The notes: generated from the letters alone by a model not told the origin. A DNA stretch of 64,000 bases from Mycolicibacterium sp. CBMA 226 (GCF_009729075.1 NZ_VTGY01000015.1:310001-374000), one strand, 5' to 3'; shown: positions 50,890 to 61,822, numbered from the stretch's first letter. Made by a program: numbers and translations.

Positions 50890-51414
50890 ATGACTGAGCA
50901 GGAACACAACCAGGGTGCGGGCGAGCCCGAGGCATCGACGCCGGCTTACGGCATGCCGCCGCTCCCGGCCTACGGCACCGAGCCCTACCCGTCGATGCCC
51001 GTGCCCGAGGCGTTTCCGCCGCCGGCTCCCGGGTTCCCGGCACCGGGCTACCCGCCGCCGTTCGCGCCGTATCCGCCTGCCGCCCAGGGATATCCGGGTA
51101 TGCCGCCGATGCCCGGCATGATGCCGATGGGGTACGCGCCGGCGCCGAAGACCAATGGGCTGGCCATCGCCTCGTTGGTCTGTTCTCTGCTGGGCCTGGC
51201 GACGTGCGCGGCAACCTCGATCCTGGGCGTGATCTTCGGCCACCTGGCCAAGTCGCAGATCAAGCAGAGTGGTGAGGACGGTGAGAGTATGGCCCTCGCC
51301 GGCTTGATCATCGGCTACGTCGGCCTGGCGATCTTCGCGCTGATCGCGCTGTTCTACTTCGGCCTGATCGCGCTCCTCGTGGGCAGCAGCGGCACAGGCA
51401 CCACCACCTACTAG
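50890..51414 (+). CDS. Pro/Tyr-rich DUF4190 membrane protein
   Basis: 174 residues from the ATG at 50890. The N-terminal 85 residues are Pro-, Tyr- and Met-rich (AYGMPPLPAYGTEPYPSMP). The C-terminus is a DUF4190 two-helix membrane domain: TNGLAIASLVCSLLGLATCA, LGVIFGHLAKSQIKQSGEDG, MALAGLIIGYVGLAIFALIA. Sixteen bases separate it from the TM2 gene. Unknown function; the layout parallels the CD225 gene 4 kb upstream. Confidence 0.78.
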   Translation: MTEQEHNQGAGEPEASTPAYGMPPLPAYGTEPYPSMPVPEAFPPPAPGFPAPGYPPPFAPYPPAAQGYPGMPPMPGMMPMGYAPAPKTNGLAIASLVCSLLGLATCAATSILGVIFGHLAKSQIKQSGEDGESMALAGLIIGYVGLAIFALIALFYFGLIALLVGSSGTGTTTY

Positions 51415-51429
51415 ACGGGGACCCAACCA

Positions 51430-51894
51430 ATGTCGAATCCATACGAGCCCGGCGACAGTTCCGGTCAGCAACAGCCGGGCGCGCCGCAGTTCGGGCAGCC
51501 GGACTACTCGCAGCAGCCGGGCTACGCGCAACAGCCCGGTTATCAGCAGCCCGGCTATCCGCCGCCGGGATATCCGCAGCAGCCGGGTTACCCGCCGCCG
51601 GGCTACGGCTATGCGCCGCAGTACGCCGTCGATCCGTCCGCGCCGTTCGGTCGCGACCCGTTGACCGGGTTGCCGTTGTCGGACAAGTCGAAGGTGACGG
51701 CCGGCCTGCTGCAGATCCTGTTGGGCGGCTTCGGCGTCGGGCGATTTTATCTCGGCTACACGAACATCGGTGTGCTCCAGCTCGTCGTCTCGCTGGTGAC
51801 GTGCGGCATCGGCGCCATCTGGCCGCTGATCGACGGCATCATGATCCTCATGGGGAACGTTCCCGACCCCCAAGGGCGCAAGCTCCGCGACTAG
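51430..51894 (+). CDS. Pro/Gln/Tyr-rich TM2-domain protein
   Basis: 154 residues. Residues about 1-72 repeat QQPGYPPPGY-type units. The TM2 domain occupies about 83-145: KVTAGLLQILLGGFGVGRFYLG, then IGVLQLVVSLVTCGIGAIWP and LIDGIMILMG. The conserved GRFYLG and the DG between helices identify TM2. The family is linked to membrane or wall localisation in bacteria. It precedes metB by ten bases. Confidence 0.82.
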   Translation: MSNPYEPGDSSGQQQPGAPQFGQPDYSQQPGYAQQPGYQQPGYPPPGYPQQPGYPPPGYGYAPQYAVDPSAPFGRDPLTGLPLSDKSKVTAGLLQILLGGFGVGRFYLGYTNIGVLQLVVSLVTCGIGAIWPLIDGIMILMGNVPDPQGRKLRD

Positions 51895-51904
51895 GCTGGC
51901 GCCT

Positions 51905-53077
51905 GTGAGTGAGCAGCGCAGCCAGGCAGACCACTACCGCGCCTACGGGCCGTCGACCCGGGCCATTCATGCCGGTTTCCGGCCGGACCCGCAGACCGGT
52001 GCCGTCAACACCCCGATCTACGCCAGTTCGACGTTCGCGCAGGACGGCGTCGGCGGGCTCCGCGGCGGGTTCGAGTACGCGCGCACCGGCAACCCGACCC
52101 GCGCGGCGTTGGAGACCCTGCTGGCCGCGGTCGAGGGCGGGAACCATGGCCGCGCGTTCAGTTCCGGCATGGCCGCCACCGACTGTGCGCTGCGTGCCGT
52201 GCTCCGTCCGGGCGACCACATCGTCATCCCCGATGACGCCTACGGCGGCACGTTCCGGCTCATCGACAAGGTGTTCACACAGTGGGGCATCACGCACACC
52301 CCGGCGCAACTGTCGAACCTCGACGAGGTGCGCGCGGCCATCACGTCGAAGACCCGGCTGATCTGGGTGGAGACCCCGACCAACCCGCTGCTGTCCATCG
52401 CCGACATCGCGGGCATCGTGCAGATCGCCGCGACGTCAGGCGTGAAGGTGTTGGTGGACAACACCTTTGCCTCGCCGGCGCTGCAGCAGCCGCTGTCGCT
52501 CGGCGCGGACATCGTGCTGCACTCGACCACCAAGTACATCGGCGGGCACTCGGACGTCGTCGGCGGTGCGCTGGTGACCAACGACGAGGAACTCGACGCG
52601 AAGTTCGCGTTCCTGCAGAACGGCGCCGGTGCGGTGCCCGGCCCGTTCGACGCCTACCTGACCTACCGCGGCCTCAAGACGCTGCCGCTGCGCATGCAGC
52701 GGCACTGCGAAAACGCTTTGCGGGTCGCCGAATTCCTGAACGACCACAAGGCCGTCGCGACGGTGCTGTACCCGGGTCTGTCGAGTCATCCGGGCTATGA
52801 GATCGCTGCCAAGCAGATGAGCGGCTTCGGCGGCATGGTGTCGGTGCGGCTGCACGGCGGTGAGCAGGCGGCACGTCAATTGTGCTCGCGCACTGAGATT
52901 TTCATCCTCGCCGAGTCGCTGGGCGGGGTGGAGTCGCTCATCGAGCACCCGGGCGCCATGACGCACGCGTCCACCGCCGGGTCCCAGTTGGAGGTGCCGA
53001 ACGACCTGGTCCGGCTGTCCGTCGGAATCGAGGACGTCGCCGACCTGATCGGTGACCTGGAGCAGGCCCTGGGTTGA
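51905..53077 (+). CDS. metB: Cystathionine gamma-synthase
   Basis: 390 residues from a GTG. Cys/Met metabolism PLP enzyme: the PLP lysine is Lys210 in LHSTTKYIGGHSD, with YARTGNPTR (about 59-67) and FSSGMAATD (about 85-93) phosphate-binding loops. It joins O-acyl-homoserine and cysteine to cystathionine. M. tuberculosis has metB in the same place (Rv1079). The close start after the TM2 gene suggests read-through transcription. Confidence 0.9.
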   Translation: MSEQRSQADHYRAYGPSTRAIHAGFRPDPQTGAVNTPIYASSTFAQDGVGGLRGGFEYARTGNPTRAALETLLAAVEGGNHGRAFSSGMAATDCALRAVLRPGDHIVIPDDAYGGTFRLIDKVFTQWGITHTPAQLSNLDEVRAAITSKTRLIWVETPTNPLLSIADIAGIVQIAATSGVKVLVDNTFASPALQQPLSLGADIVLHSTTKYIGGHSDVVGGALVTNDEELDAKFAFLQNGAGAVPGPFDAYLTYRGLKTLPLRMQRHCENALRVAEFLNDHKAVATVLYPGLSSHPGYEIAAKQMSGFGGMVSVRLHGGEQAARQLCSRTEIFILAESLGGVESLIEHPGAMTHASTAGSQLEVPNDLVRLSVGIEDVADLIGDLEQALG

Positions 53078-53153
53078 CCCAGGGCCGCCGAGTGGCGGGT
53101 GGGTGGCACGGGGGAGAAACCCCGAAAAGTCGTGTCACCACGGCCATTCGGCG

Positions 53154-53819
53154 TCACGGGACGAGGGCGCCCCGGACGGCGGCAGCCGTGACGGCGAGGT
53201 TCACCTCGGCGACACCGGTCTCGTATTCGTTGACCCAGTGGCCGCTGGCGATGTCGCCGGCGCGGGCATGCACCCACCGCCAGCCACGGTCGTTGAGGCT
53301 CATCAGCGAGCCCAGGCCGTCGACGGTGTGCAGCAACGTCACGATGGCGGCTGTCGCCGGTGCGGGCGGTCTGCGGTCGAACAATGCCGACAGCATCTCC
53401 GCGCGGGCCCGGCCGACTCGTGCCCGGTCCGTCAGCGGCAACGCGTACTGCGGTCGGAACCTGTTGCCGCCCAACGGTTCCCGGCGCAGTTGTCCGGCGC
53501 GCTCGAGCTGGTCGATGAGACTGCTCTCGGTGCCTTTGCGCAGTTTGGACAACATGGCGCCAGGCCGTTGCGGGCGCTGGCGCAGCAGTTCGAGTGCCGG
53601 CGCGGACACCGGGTCGACGGCGGCGTCACCGGAGAGGGCGACAAGATGGCCGTCGGGTGCGCTGTCACCTGACGAGGCGGGCCGAATACGGCACGCCAGC
53701 GCCAGGTCCAGCAGCACGGCACCGGACAACACCCGGTGCCGACGTGGTTGATCCAGACCCGGCTGTGCGGACGAGTTGTCCAGGAGCAGCAGATACAGGT
53801 CCTCGGCGATCTGAGCCAT
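53154..53819 (-). CDS. GPP34/GOLPH3-family phosphoinositide-binding-like protein
   Basis: 221 residues. The GOLPH3 pattern is AEDLYLLLLDNSSAQPG (about 5-21), SGAVLLDLALACRI, and paired helices with LIDQLERAGQLRRE. In eukaryotes GPP34 binds phosphatidylinositol-4-phosphate; actinobacterial members are uncharacterised, often membrane-peripheral. It is 34 bases downstream of greA on the same strand. Confidence 0.75.
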   Translation of the reverse strand: MAQIAEDLYLLLLDNSSAQPGLDQPRRHRVLSGAVLLDLALACRIRPASSGDSAPDGHLVALSGDAAVDPVSAPALELLRQRPQRPGAMLSKLRKGTESSLIDQLERAGQLRREPLGGNRFRPQYALPLTDRARVGRARAEMLSALFDRRPPAPATAAIVTLLHTVDGLGSLMSLNDRGWRWVHARAGDIASGHWVNEYETGVAEVNLAVTAAAVRGALVP

Positions 53820-53853
53820 GGAAGGTCAGTCGGTGGCCTCAGGTGTCGTGGAG

Positions 53854-54348
53854 TTAGGCGTGATAGGGCTCGGCCTTGACGAGCGTCACCTTGACGGTGG
53901 CGCCGCTGGGCACCGTGTAGCTGCGCTCCTCGCCGACCTTGGCGTCGATCAGCGCGTGGCCGAGCGGCGAGTTGGGGGAGTACACCTCGAGCTTGCCGTC
54001 GGTGACGCCTTCCTGGCGGGTGGCGATGAGGAACGTCTCGGTGTCGTTCTGGTCGTCGTCGTAGTAGACGGTGACGACCGAACCGGGGAGCGCCACACCG
54101 GACTTCTTCGGTGCCTCGCCGACCTTGGCGTTGTTCAGCAGTTCCTGCAACTGACGGATGCGGGCTTCCTGCTGGCCCTGCTCTTCGCGGGCCGCGTGGT
54201 AGCCGCCGTTCTCGCGGAGGTCGCCCTCTTCGCGGCGGTCGTTGATTTCGGCAGCGATGACCGGGCGGTTCGCGATCAGCTGATCGAGTTCGGCCTTCAG
54301 GCGCTCGAATGCCTCTTCGGTGAGCCAGGTGACCTGGGTATCGGTCAT
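53854..54348 (-). CDS. greA: Transcription elongation factor GreA
   Basis: 164 residues from the ATG at 54348 with AGGAGAG upstream. The N-terminal coiled coil (about 1-76) has the family sequence LTEEAFERLKAELDQLI, INDRREEGDLRENGGYHAAR with the acidic tip. The C-terminal FKBP-like domain ends at SYTVPSGATVKVTLVKAEPY. It rescues backtracked RNA polymerase. The frame is open upstream to 54543 but that part is non-coding leader with two GC hairpins. Confidence 0.92.
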   Translation of the reverse strand: MTDTQVTWLTEEAFERLKAELDQLIANRPVIAAEINDRREEGDLRENGGYHAAREEQGQQEARIRQLQELLNNAKVGEAPKKSGVALPGSVVTVYYDDDQNDTETFLIATRQEGVTDGKLEVYSPNSPLGHALIDAKVGEERSYTVPSGATVKVTLVKAEPYHA

Positions 54349-54613
54349 GTCTGCTGCTCTCCTGTCGTTTGTAAGCGTGCGTGTATGCCCGGGCGTTTTG
54401 TCCGGGATTGCCCCGTTGCTTGGGGCCGGCGGTGCTGCGATCGCGAGGGCAGGTCCAGGTCCCCCCAGAAGGTGCCAGCAGGTGCCCGCTAATGCAGCAA
54501 TACACGGCCCCAGTCGGAACCGTGTACTGAGCAAGCGTACCACTTGGGCGTCTCCAAACCGTCATGATTTCGCAGTTCGGAGTTCGCCGGCTGGTCGGTC
54601 GCCCGGCCGCGGT

Positions 54614-55036
54614 TCAGGGCGCGACGAGGTACGACGGCACGTCCGTCCCGCAGCCATAGACGTCGCCGATGACCGGCGGTTTTGTGGACTTCACGACCGC
54701 GGTCACCTGGACGGTCTTGGCCTCGGCCGGGGCGATCAGGATCTCGCGTCGGCCGCTCTCGCTGCCGTCGAGTGCCCTCGCCCGGACGATGCACACCGCC
54801 GGCCTCGCCGGATCCTCGCGGGTGACGGAGATCGTCACCGCAACCGTCTCGTTGTCGACCAGCTTGTAGGTGCTCAACTCGCCCTTGACCGGGGACGTCC
54901 CGAGACGCTGGAAACCGACGAACGCAAGCGCCACACCAGCGACGACGATCACCAGCGTGAGGCCGATCGCCAGGCGGCGACGGGTCAGCCGGGTGAGGCG
55001 CTGCTGCCCGTAGCGGGCGGTCGGACGCTCGATCAT
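54614..55036 (-). CDS. DUF4307 membrane protein (Rv1081c-like)
   Basis: 140 residues. A basic N-terminus with repeats of RLTR, one membrane segment (about 23-43, AIGLTLVIVVAGVALAFVGF) and an extracytoplasmic domain with two cysteines (ARPAVCIVRARALDGSE, VYGCGTDVP). Actinobacterial family of unknown function next to greA and mca, as in M. tuberculosis. It is divergent from mca across 120 bases. Confidence 0.82.
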   Translation of the reverse strand: MIERPTARYGQQRLTRLTRRRLAIGLTLVIVVAGVALAFVGFQRLGTSPVKGELSTYKLVDNETVAVTISVTREDPARPAVCIVRARALDGSESGRREILIAPAEAKTVQVTAVVKSTKPPVIGDVYGCGTDVPSYLVAP

Positions 55037-55156
55037 GGCTGCTTTGGGTGCCCCGTCGGTCGGTTCGGATTGCTTGGACTGGAACTATAGGACCCAGCGA
55101 CATGGTTGGACTGCATCGAGTTGTCCCACCGAGTAGAGACAGTAGGTAAGGCACAC

Positions 55157-56023
55157 GTGAGCGAACTGCGGTTGATGGCGGTGCACGCGCACCCCGACGA
55201 CGAGTCGAGCAAGGGTGCGGCCACCATGGCCAAGTACGCGGCTGAAGGCGCCCGGGTCATGGTCGTGACCCTGACCGGTGGTGAGCGCGGCGACATCCTC
55301 AACCCGGCGATGGACCTGCCCGAGGTGCACGGCCGGATCCACGAGGTCCGCCGCGACGAGATGGCCAAGGCCGCCGAGATCCTCGGCGTCGAGCACCACT
55401 GGCTGGGGTTCGTCGACTCGGGGCTGCCCGAGGGTGACCCGTTGCCGCCGCTGCCCGAAGGCTGCTTCGCCGTGGTGCCGATCGAAGAGCCCGTCCGGCG
55501 GCTGGTGCGGGTGATCCGCGAATTCCGGCCGCACGTGATCACCACCTACGACGAGAACGGCGGTTACCCGCACCCCGACCACATCCGCACTCACCAGGTG
55601 TCGATGGCCGCCTACGAAGCGGCGGCCGACCACGTGCAGTTCCCCGACGAGGGCGAGCCCTGGAGCATCTCGAAGCTCTACTACGGCCACGGTTTCCTGC
55701 GCCGGCGCATGCAACTGCTGCAGGACGAGTTCGCCAAGCACGGCGAGGTCGGGCCGTTCGAGAAGTGGCTGCGGCACTGGGACCCCGAGCACGACCCGTT
55801 CGCCAACCGGGTGACCACCCGCATCGAATGTGCTGACTACTTTCGTCAGCGTGACCAGGCGCTGCTGGCCCACGCCACACAGATCGACCCGAATGGTGAC
55901 TTCTTCCGCGCGCCCATCGAATGGCAGCAGCGGCTGTGGCCGACCGAGGAGTACGAATTGGCCCGATCCAGGGTTCCGGTGACGTTGCCCGAGACCGATC
56001 TGTTCACGGGAGTATCGCTGTGA
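55157..56023 (+). CDS. mca: Mycothiol S-conjugate amidase
   Basis: 288 residues from the GTG at 55157, the length of Rv1082. The LmbE-type zinc site is His12, Asp15 (HAHPDDESS) and His142 (YPHPDH). GDILNPAMDLP (about 45-55) is typical of Mca. The enzyme cleaves mycothiol conjugates of electrophiles to release mercapturates, a detoxification route only in actinobacteria. Its stop overlaps the GTG of the next gene by four bases. Confidence 0.92.
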   Translation: MSELRLMAVHAHPDDESSKGAATMAKYAAEGARVMVVTLTGGERGDILNPAMDLPEVHGRIHEVRRDEMAKAAEILGVEHHWLGFVDSGLPEGDPLPPLPEGCFAVVPIEEPVRRLVRVIREFRPHVITTYDENGGYPHPDHIRTHQVSMAAYEAAADHVQFPDEGEPWSISKLYYGHGFLRRRMQLLQDEFAKHGEVGPFEKWLRHWDPEHDPFANRVTTRIECADYFRQRDQALLAHATQIDPNGDFFRAPIEWQQRLWPTEEYELARSRVPVTLPETDLFTGVSL

Positions 56024-56310
56024 TTTCTGTTCCGCTCACCATCCTGCTGGCGGACGGGCCGCGCCAGACGGGGCCCGACTTCGGCAAGGCCAGCCCGGCC
56101 GGGCTGGTGATCACGCTCATCCTGCTGATCGCCGTGGTGGCCCTGGTCTGGTCGATGAACCGGCACCTGCGCAAGTTGCCCGAGTCCTTCGACCCCGCGC
56201 ATCCCGAACCGGATCAGGCGGTCGACGACGGCACCGTCGGCGGCGTGCCGCACGAGGCGTCGGCGGGCGACGCTGGGCCTGACGGCACTACAAAGCCAGA
56301 AACTGGGTAA
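56020..56310 (+). CDS. Small single-TM protein (Rv1083-like)
   Basis: 96 residues, starting at a GTG overlapping the mca stop (GTGA). One membrane segment (about 27-46, GLVITLILLIAVVALVWSMN), then an acidic cytoplasmic tail. Conserved downstream of mca in mycobacteria; no known function. Translational coupling suggests an accessory role to Mca. Confidence 0.75.
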   Translation: MISVPLTILLADGPRQTGPDFGKASPAGLVITLILLIAVVALVWSMNRHLRKLPESFDPAHPEPDQAVDDGTVGGVPHEASAGDAGPDGTTKPETG

Positions 56311-56320
56311 GACTCCCGGT

Positions 56321-58300
<1,980 letters not shown>

Positions 58301-58310
58301 CGTGCGGCGC

Positions 58311-58673
58311 ATGCCCAGCGCTGAGCAGATCACCGAAAACGTCAACCGCTACCTGGACCTTGTCGACGTCGCCGATGCCGACGGGATCGCGGAGCTGTAC
58401 GCCGTCGATGCCGCCATCGAAGACCCGGTCGGTGGTGAGGTGCATGTCGGCCGTCAGACCATCCACGGGTTCTACTCGAACATCGCGGGCACCAAGAACT
58501 CCCACGAACTGCATACGCTGCGGGTCTGCGGTCATGAGGCCGCGTTCTACTGGAGCCTGACCGTCAACGGCGCCATGCGCATCGACATCATCAGCACCAT
58601 GAACTTCGACGCCGACGCCAAGATCACGTCGATGAAGGCCTACTGGGGCCCCGCGAACATCACCCAGCTCTAG
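58311..58673 (+). CDS. Steroid delta-isomerase-like (KSI) NTF2-fold protein
   Basis: 120 residues from the ATG at 58311. The three KSI positions are recognisable: Tyr14 in NVNRYLDLV, Asp38 in AIEDPVGGE (same numbers as in the Comamonas enzyme) and Asp92 in MRIDIIS. The end TSMKAYWGPANI matches the family tail. It should isomerise delta-5 to delta-4 3-ketosteroids, fitting the sterol theme of the KstR-box genes 33 kb away. It shares a four-base overlap of stops with the convergent hemolysin-III gene. Confidence 0.78.
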   Translation: MPSAEQITENVNRYLDLVDVADADGIAELYAVDAAIEDPVGGEVHVGRQTIHGFYSNIAGTKNSHELHTLRVCGHEAAFYWSLTVNGAMRIDIISTMNFDADAKITSMKAYWGPANITQL

Positions 58674-59455
58674 CCGGAGAAGACCGCGAACCACATCGCG
58701 ATGTAGTGGCAGATGGCCGCCACCGCGGTGCAGGCGTGGAAGAACTCGTGGTGCCCGAACGTGCGGGGCCACGGGTTGGGCCACTTGAGCGCGTAGAGCA
58801 CGCCGCCGATCGAGTACAGCGCGCCGCCGACGATCAGCAGCACGACGGCCGTGACGCCCGCGCCTTCCAGGATGGGGCCGATGAACCAGGCTGCGACCCA
58901 GCCCAACAGGATGTACAGCGGCACACCGAGCCAGCGCGGCGCCGTCGGCCACAGCATCTTCAGCGCCACCCCGGCGAGGGCGCCGCTCCAGACGATCCAG
59001 AACAGCAGCCAGCCGTCGGTGCGGACCGCGAGCAGTGCGAACGGCGTGTAGCTGCCGGCGATGAAGATGAAGATCATCGAGTGATCCATGCGCTTCATCC
59101 AGATGCGCGACTTCTCCGATTTCCAGTTCACCCGGTGATAGGTGCCGCTGACGGTGAACATCGCGACGATGGTGAACGTGTAGAGCAATGTCGCCAATCC
59201 GGCGCGGGTGCCCTGCATGGCCCACGACACCGACACCAGGGCGGCGCCGGCAATGAAGGCGACCACCGCCGAGTACACGTGGATCCAGCCCCGTGCTCGC
59301 GGCTTGCCGAGGAATTCGACGACGCTTTCGACGACCACGTCGGGCAGCGTTTCCGAATGCCGCAGTACGGCGGCCGCGCGGTAGGGCTTCGTCATGTTCG
59401 ACGGCGCATGAGCCTGTTCGGTGGCAGCCGGATCTGCATTGCTCGGAGCGGTCAA
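58670..59455 (-). CDS. Hemolysin III/PAQR-family membrane protein (Rv1085c-like)
   Basis: 261 residues if started at TTG 59455, which has GGAGG four bases upstream; an ATG at 59476 has no RBS and would add seven residues. Seven membrane segments with the family residues VSGTYHRVNWKSEKSRIWMK, RMDHSMIFIFIAGSYTPFAL and GHHEFFHACTAVAAICHYIA. The His/Asp/Ser metal site of PAQR proteins (HRxxW, DH, HxxxH) is present. Probable zinc hydrolase on lipids in the membrane (family inference). Confidence 0.86.
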   Translation of the reverse strand: MTAPSNADPAATEQAHAPSNMTKPYRAAAVLRHSETLPDVVVESVVEFLGKPRARGWIHVYSAVVAFIAGAALVSVSWAMQGTRAGLATLLYTFTIVAMFTVSGTYHRVNWKSEKSRIWMKRMDHSMIFIFIAGSYTPFALLAVRTDGWLLFWIVWSGALAGVALKMLWPTAPRWLGVPLYILLGWVAAWFIGPILEGAGVTAVVLLIVGGALYSIGGVLYALKWPNPWPRTFGHHEFFHACTAVAAICHYIAMWFAVFSG

Positions 59456-59511
59456 CGTTCCTCCACTAACAGCCATGGGTTACCCAGAAGTCCACAGTAG
59501 TCTGGTTTCTC

Positions 59512-60309
59512 GTGGACATCATTCCCCCGCGCCTCAAGGAACCGGCATACCGGCTCTATGAGCTGCGGCTGCGTCAGGAGCTTGCGCACTCGAAAGCGCA
59601 ACTGCCACGCCATATTGCGGTGCTGTGTGACGGGAACCGGCGCTGGGCGCGTGAGGCAGGTCACGACGACGTCAGCTACGGCTACCGCATGGGTGCCGCC
59701 AAGATCGCCGAGGTGCTGCGCTGGTGCCAGCAGGCCGGTATCGAGATGGCGACGATCTACCTGCTCTCGACCGAGAACCTGCAGCGCGACCCGCACGAAC
59801 TGGCGCCGCTGATCGAGATCATCACCGACGTCGTCGAAGAGATCTGCGCGCCGGACAAACAGTGGACGGTGCGTACCGTCGGCGATCTGGAGCTGCTCGG
59901 CGAGGAACCGGCGAAGCGACTGCGCGACGCGGTGGAGTCGACAGCCGAGCACAGCGGCGCCGGGTCGTTCCATGTCAATGTGGCCGTCGGGTATGGCGGC
60001 CGTCAGGAGATCGCCGACGCCGTCCGCACCCTGCTGAGCAAGGCACTCGCCAACGGAGCGACGGCCGAGGAGCTCATCGAGGCGGTCACCGTCGACGGCA
60101 TCTCGGAGAACCTGTACACGTCCGGACAGCCCGACCCCGACCTCGTCATCCGCACGTCGGGGGAGCAGCGGCTGAGCGGATTCCTGTTGTGGCAGAGCGC
60201 CTATTCGGAGATGTGGTTTACCGACGCGCACTGGCCGGCGTTCCGGCGGGTGGACTTCCTCCGCGCGCTCCGTGACTACACGCTGCGGAACCGCCGCTAC
60301 GGAAAATAG
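59512..60309 (+). CDS. (2Z,6E)-farnesyl diphosphate synthase (Rv1086-like)
   Basis: 265 residues from a GTG. Cis-prenyltransferase (UppS family): catalytic Asp40 in AVLCDGNRRWAR (36-47), TIYLLSTENLQRDP (about 81-94) and IRTSGEQRLSGFLLWQSAY (about 213-231). In mycobacteria the short-chain member makes the Z-FPP precursor of decaprenyl phosphate used for arabinogalactan. Assignment to short-chain rather than long-chain enzyme is by the Rv1086 location. Divergent from the hemolysin-III gene by about 50 bases. Confidence 0.88.
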   Translation: MDIIPPRLKEPAYRLYELRLRQELAHSKAQLPRHIAVLCDGNRRWAREAGHDDVSYGYRMGAAKIAEVLRWCQQAGIEMATIYLLSTENLQRDPHELAPLIEIITDVVEEICAPDKQWTVRTVGDLELLGEEPAKRLRDAVESTAEHSGAGSFHVNVAVGYGGRQEIADAVRTLLSKALANGATAEELIEAVTVDGISENLYTSGQPDPDLVIRTSGEQRLSGFLLWQSAYSEMWFTDAHWPAFRRVDFLRALRDYTLRNRRYGK

Positions 60310-60330
60310 CCTTCGTGCCAGACTGAAGAC

Positions 60331-61695
60331 ATGGCTGCGCTGTCGGCAGTGGTCTTCGCCCTGAGCTGGTGGCTGGGGCTGTATCTGCTGGCGCGTGATC
60401 CCCGCAAGCCGATCCTGGCGTGGTCCGCGGTCGGGTTGTGCAGCTTCGCCGTGGTGGTCGCGGTCGACGCCGTCCGGCTGGCCGGCGACGCACCGGCCGG
60501 CCCGCTCAGTCACGTCGAGGCGTATCTGGCCGTATTGCCCGGCATCGCCTGGCTCACCGTCCTGCTCGAGTTGTCCCGGCCCGTCGATTCGGCGCGGAGC
60601 CGGTGGGGCTTCATCGCGGTTGCGGTGGTGGCCGCCATCGCGTTGGTGGGGGCCGGGATCTCCGGTGGTGTGCACCCGCCGCTGCGGCCCGGGCACTGGG
60701 TCATGGTCGGGGCCATCGCCCTGTCGGCGTTCGGCGCCCTCGTGCTGGCGGTGCGGCGGCTGCGCCGCGGAGCGTCGTCGCGCAAGATCGTGCCGCCCGT
60801 GGTGGCGGCGACGTTGTTCTTCGGGCTCGGCAACGCGATCCTGCTAATCCCGCTGGGATTGTTGCCGAGCTGGCTGGTGCTGGCCTCCGCGGCTTTCGAT
60901 GTGCTGCTGCTCGGCATCGCGGTGGCGTGGTGGGACGCCTTCGACGAGGGACAGGCCCTGCGCGCGGGCATGCGCCGATCGCTGGTCGGCAGCATGGCGG
61001 TCTCCGTGCTGTTCGGTGGCCAGGTGCTGATCGGTCTGGCAGTCACCGGCGAGCACCTGGCGCTCATGGTGTTGTTGTTCACCAGCCTCGCGGTGGCGAT
61101 CGCCATCAACGTGCTGGCCGATCCGCTGTCCGGGCTGCTCGACCGGCTCGCGTTCGCACGCGAACCCGATCTGCGGGCCGACCGCGCCGCGCTGCGTCGT
61201 ACCGAGGCCGCGCTGCCGCTGCGCGCCACCAACCCGCTGGACCACGTCGATGACGAGACCTTCGTCCGGCTGACACGCCGCGCCCTCGGCCACTACGCCG
61301 ATCTCTCCAAGCTCGTCGCATCCCCGTTGACGACCCTGCCCGTGATCGACGACAGACTCGCCCGCCGCGGTGCGCCCGACCAGCCGCTGGAGCGCGCCAA
61401 CGAACTCAAGGATTTGCTGGCCGATCGCATCGCGGCGCTCAAGCCCCGCGACGGCGGCGACTTCGGCACCACCGAGCAGTGGCGCCACTACAACTCGCTG
61501 TACTTCCCGTACGTCGTCGGCGTACGGGCATACGCGCAGAACGCCACCGCAGCAGGGCTCGACCCGGTGGCGCGCCAGGCGTGGCAGTGGTTCGTCACCG
61601 AGGTGCCGCAGCGTTCGCTGCACAATTGGCAGAACGCGGCGGCCCGGGTGATCGCCGCCGACCTCCGCGGTACCCCGGTGTCCACGCCGAGCTAG
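60331..61695 (+). CDS. Multi-pass membrane protein, unknown (7TM-like N-domain)
   Basis: 454 residues. About eight membrane helices in residues 1-265 in the order of the 7TM region of histidine-kinase-like sensors (for example SAVVFALSWWLGLYLLARDP, GFIAVAVVAAIALVGAGISG, MALMVLLFTSLAVAIAINVL region). A cytoplasmic C-terminal domain of about 180 residues (LRADRAALRRTEAALPLRAT, RLTRRALGHYADLSKLVASP) follows. No kinase or cyclase motif seen. Twenty-one bases from the Z-FPP synthase gene. Confidence 0.6.
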   Translation: MAALSAVVFALSWWLGLYLLARDPRKPILAWSAVGLCSFAVVVAVDAVRLAGDAPAGPLSHVEAYLAVLPGIAWLTVLLELSRPVDSARSRWGFIAVAVVAAIALVGAGISGGVHPPLRPGHWVMVGAIALSAFGALVLAVRRLRRGASSRKIVPPVVAATLFFGLGNAILLIPLGLLPSWLVLASAAFDVLLLGIAVAWWDAFDEGQALRAGMRRSLVGSMAVSVLFGGQVLIGLAVTGEHLALMVLLFTSLAVAIAINVLADPLSGLLDRLAFAREPDLRADRAALRRTEAALPLRATNPLDHVDDETFVRLTRRALGHYADLSKLVASPLTTLPVIDDRLARRGAPDQPLERANELKDLLADRIAALKPRDGGDFGTTEQWRHYNSLYFPYVVGVRAYAQNATAAGLDPVARQAWQWFVTEVPQRSLHNWQNAAARVIAADLRGTPVSTPS

Positions 61696-61822
61696 GTCAC
61701 CAGGTCGCTGACCTGCGGTTGGCAGTGCCTGGCAGTAAACGGCAGTGTTTTGTGCAGACCGGGCAGCGCGGTCCGAGCAGTGTCATGGGTGTCCCAGACC
61801 GGCACCGCAAGGAGCGACCGCC

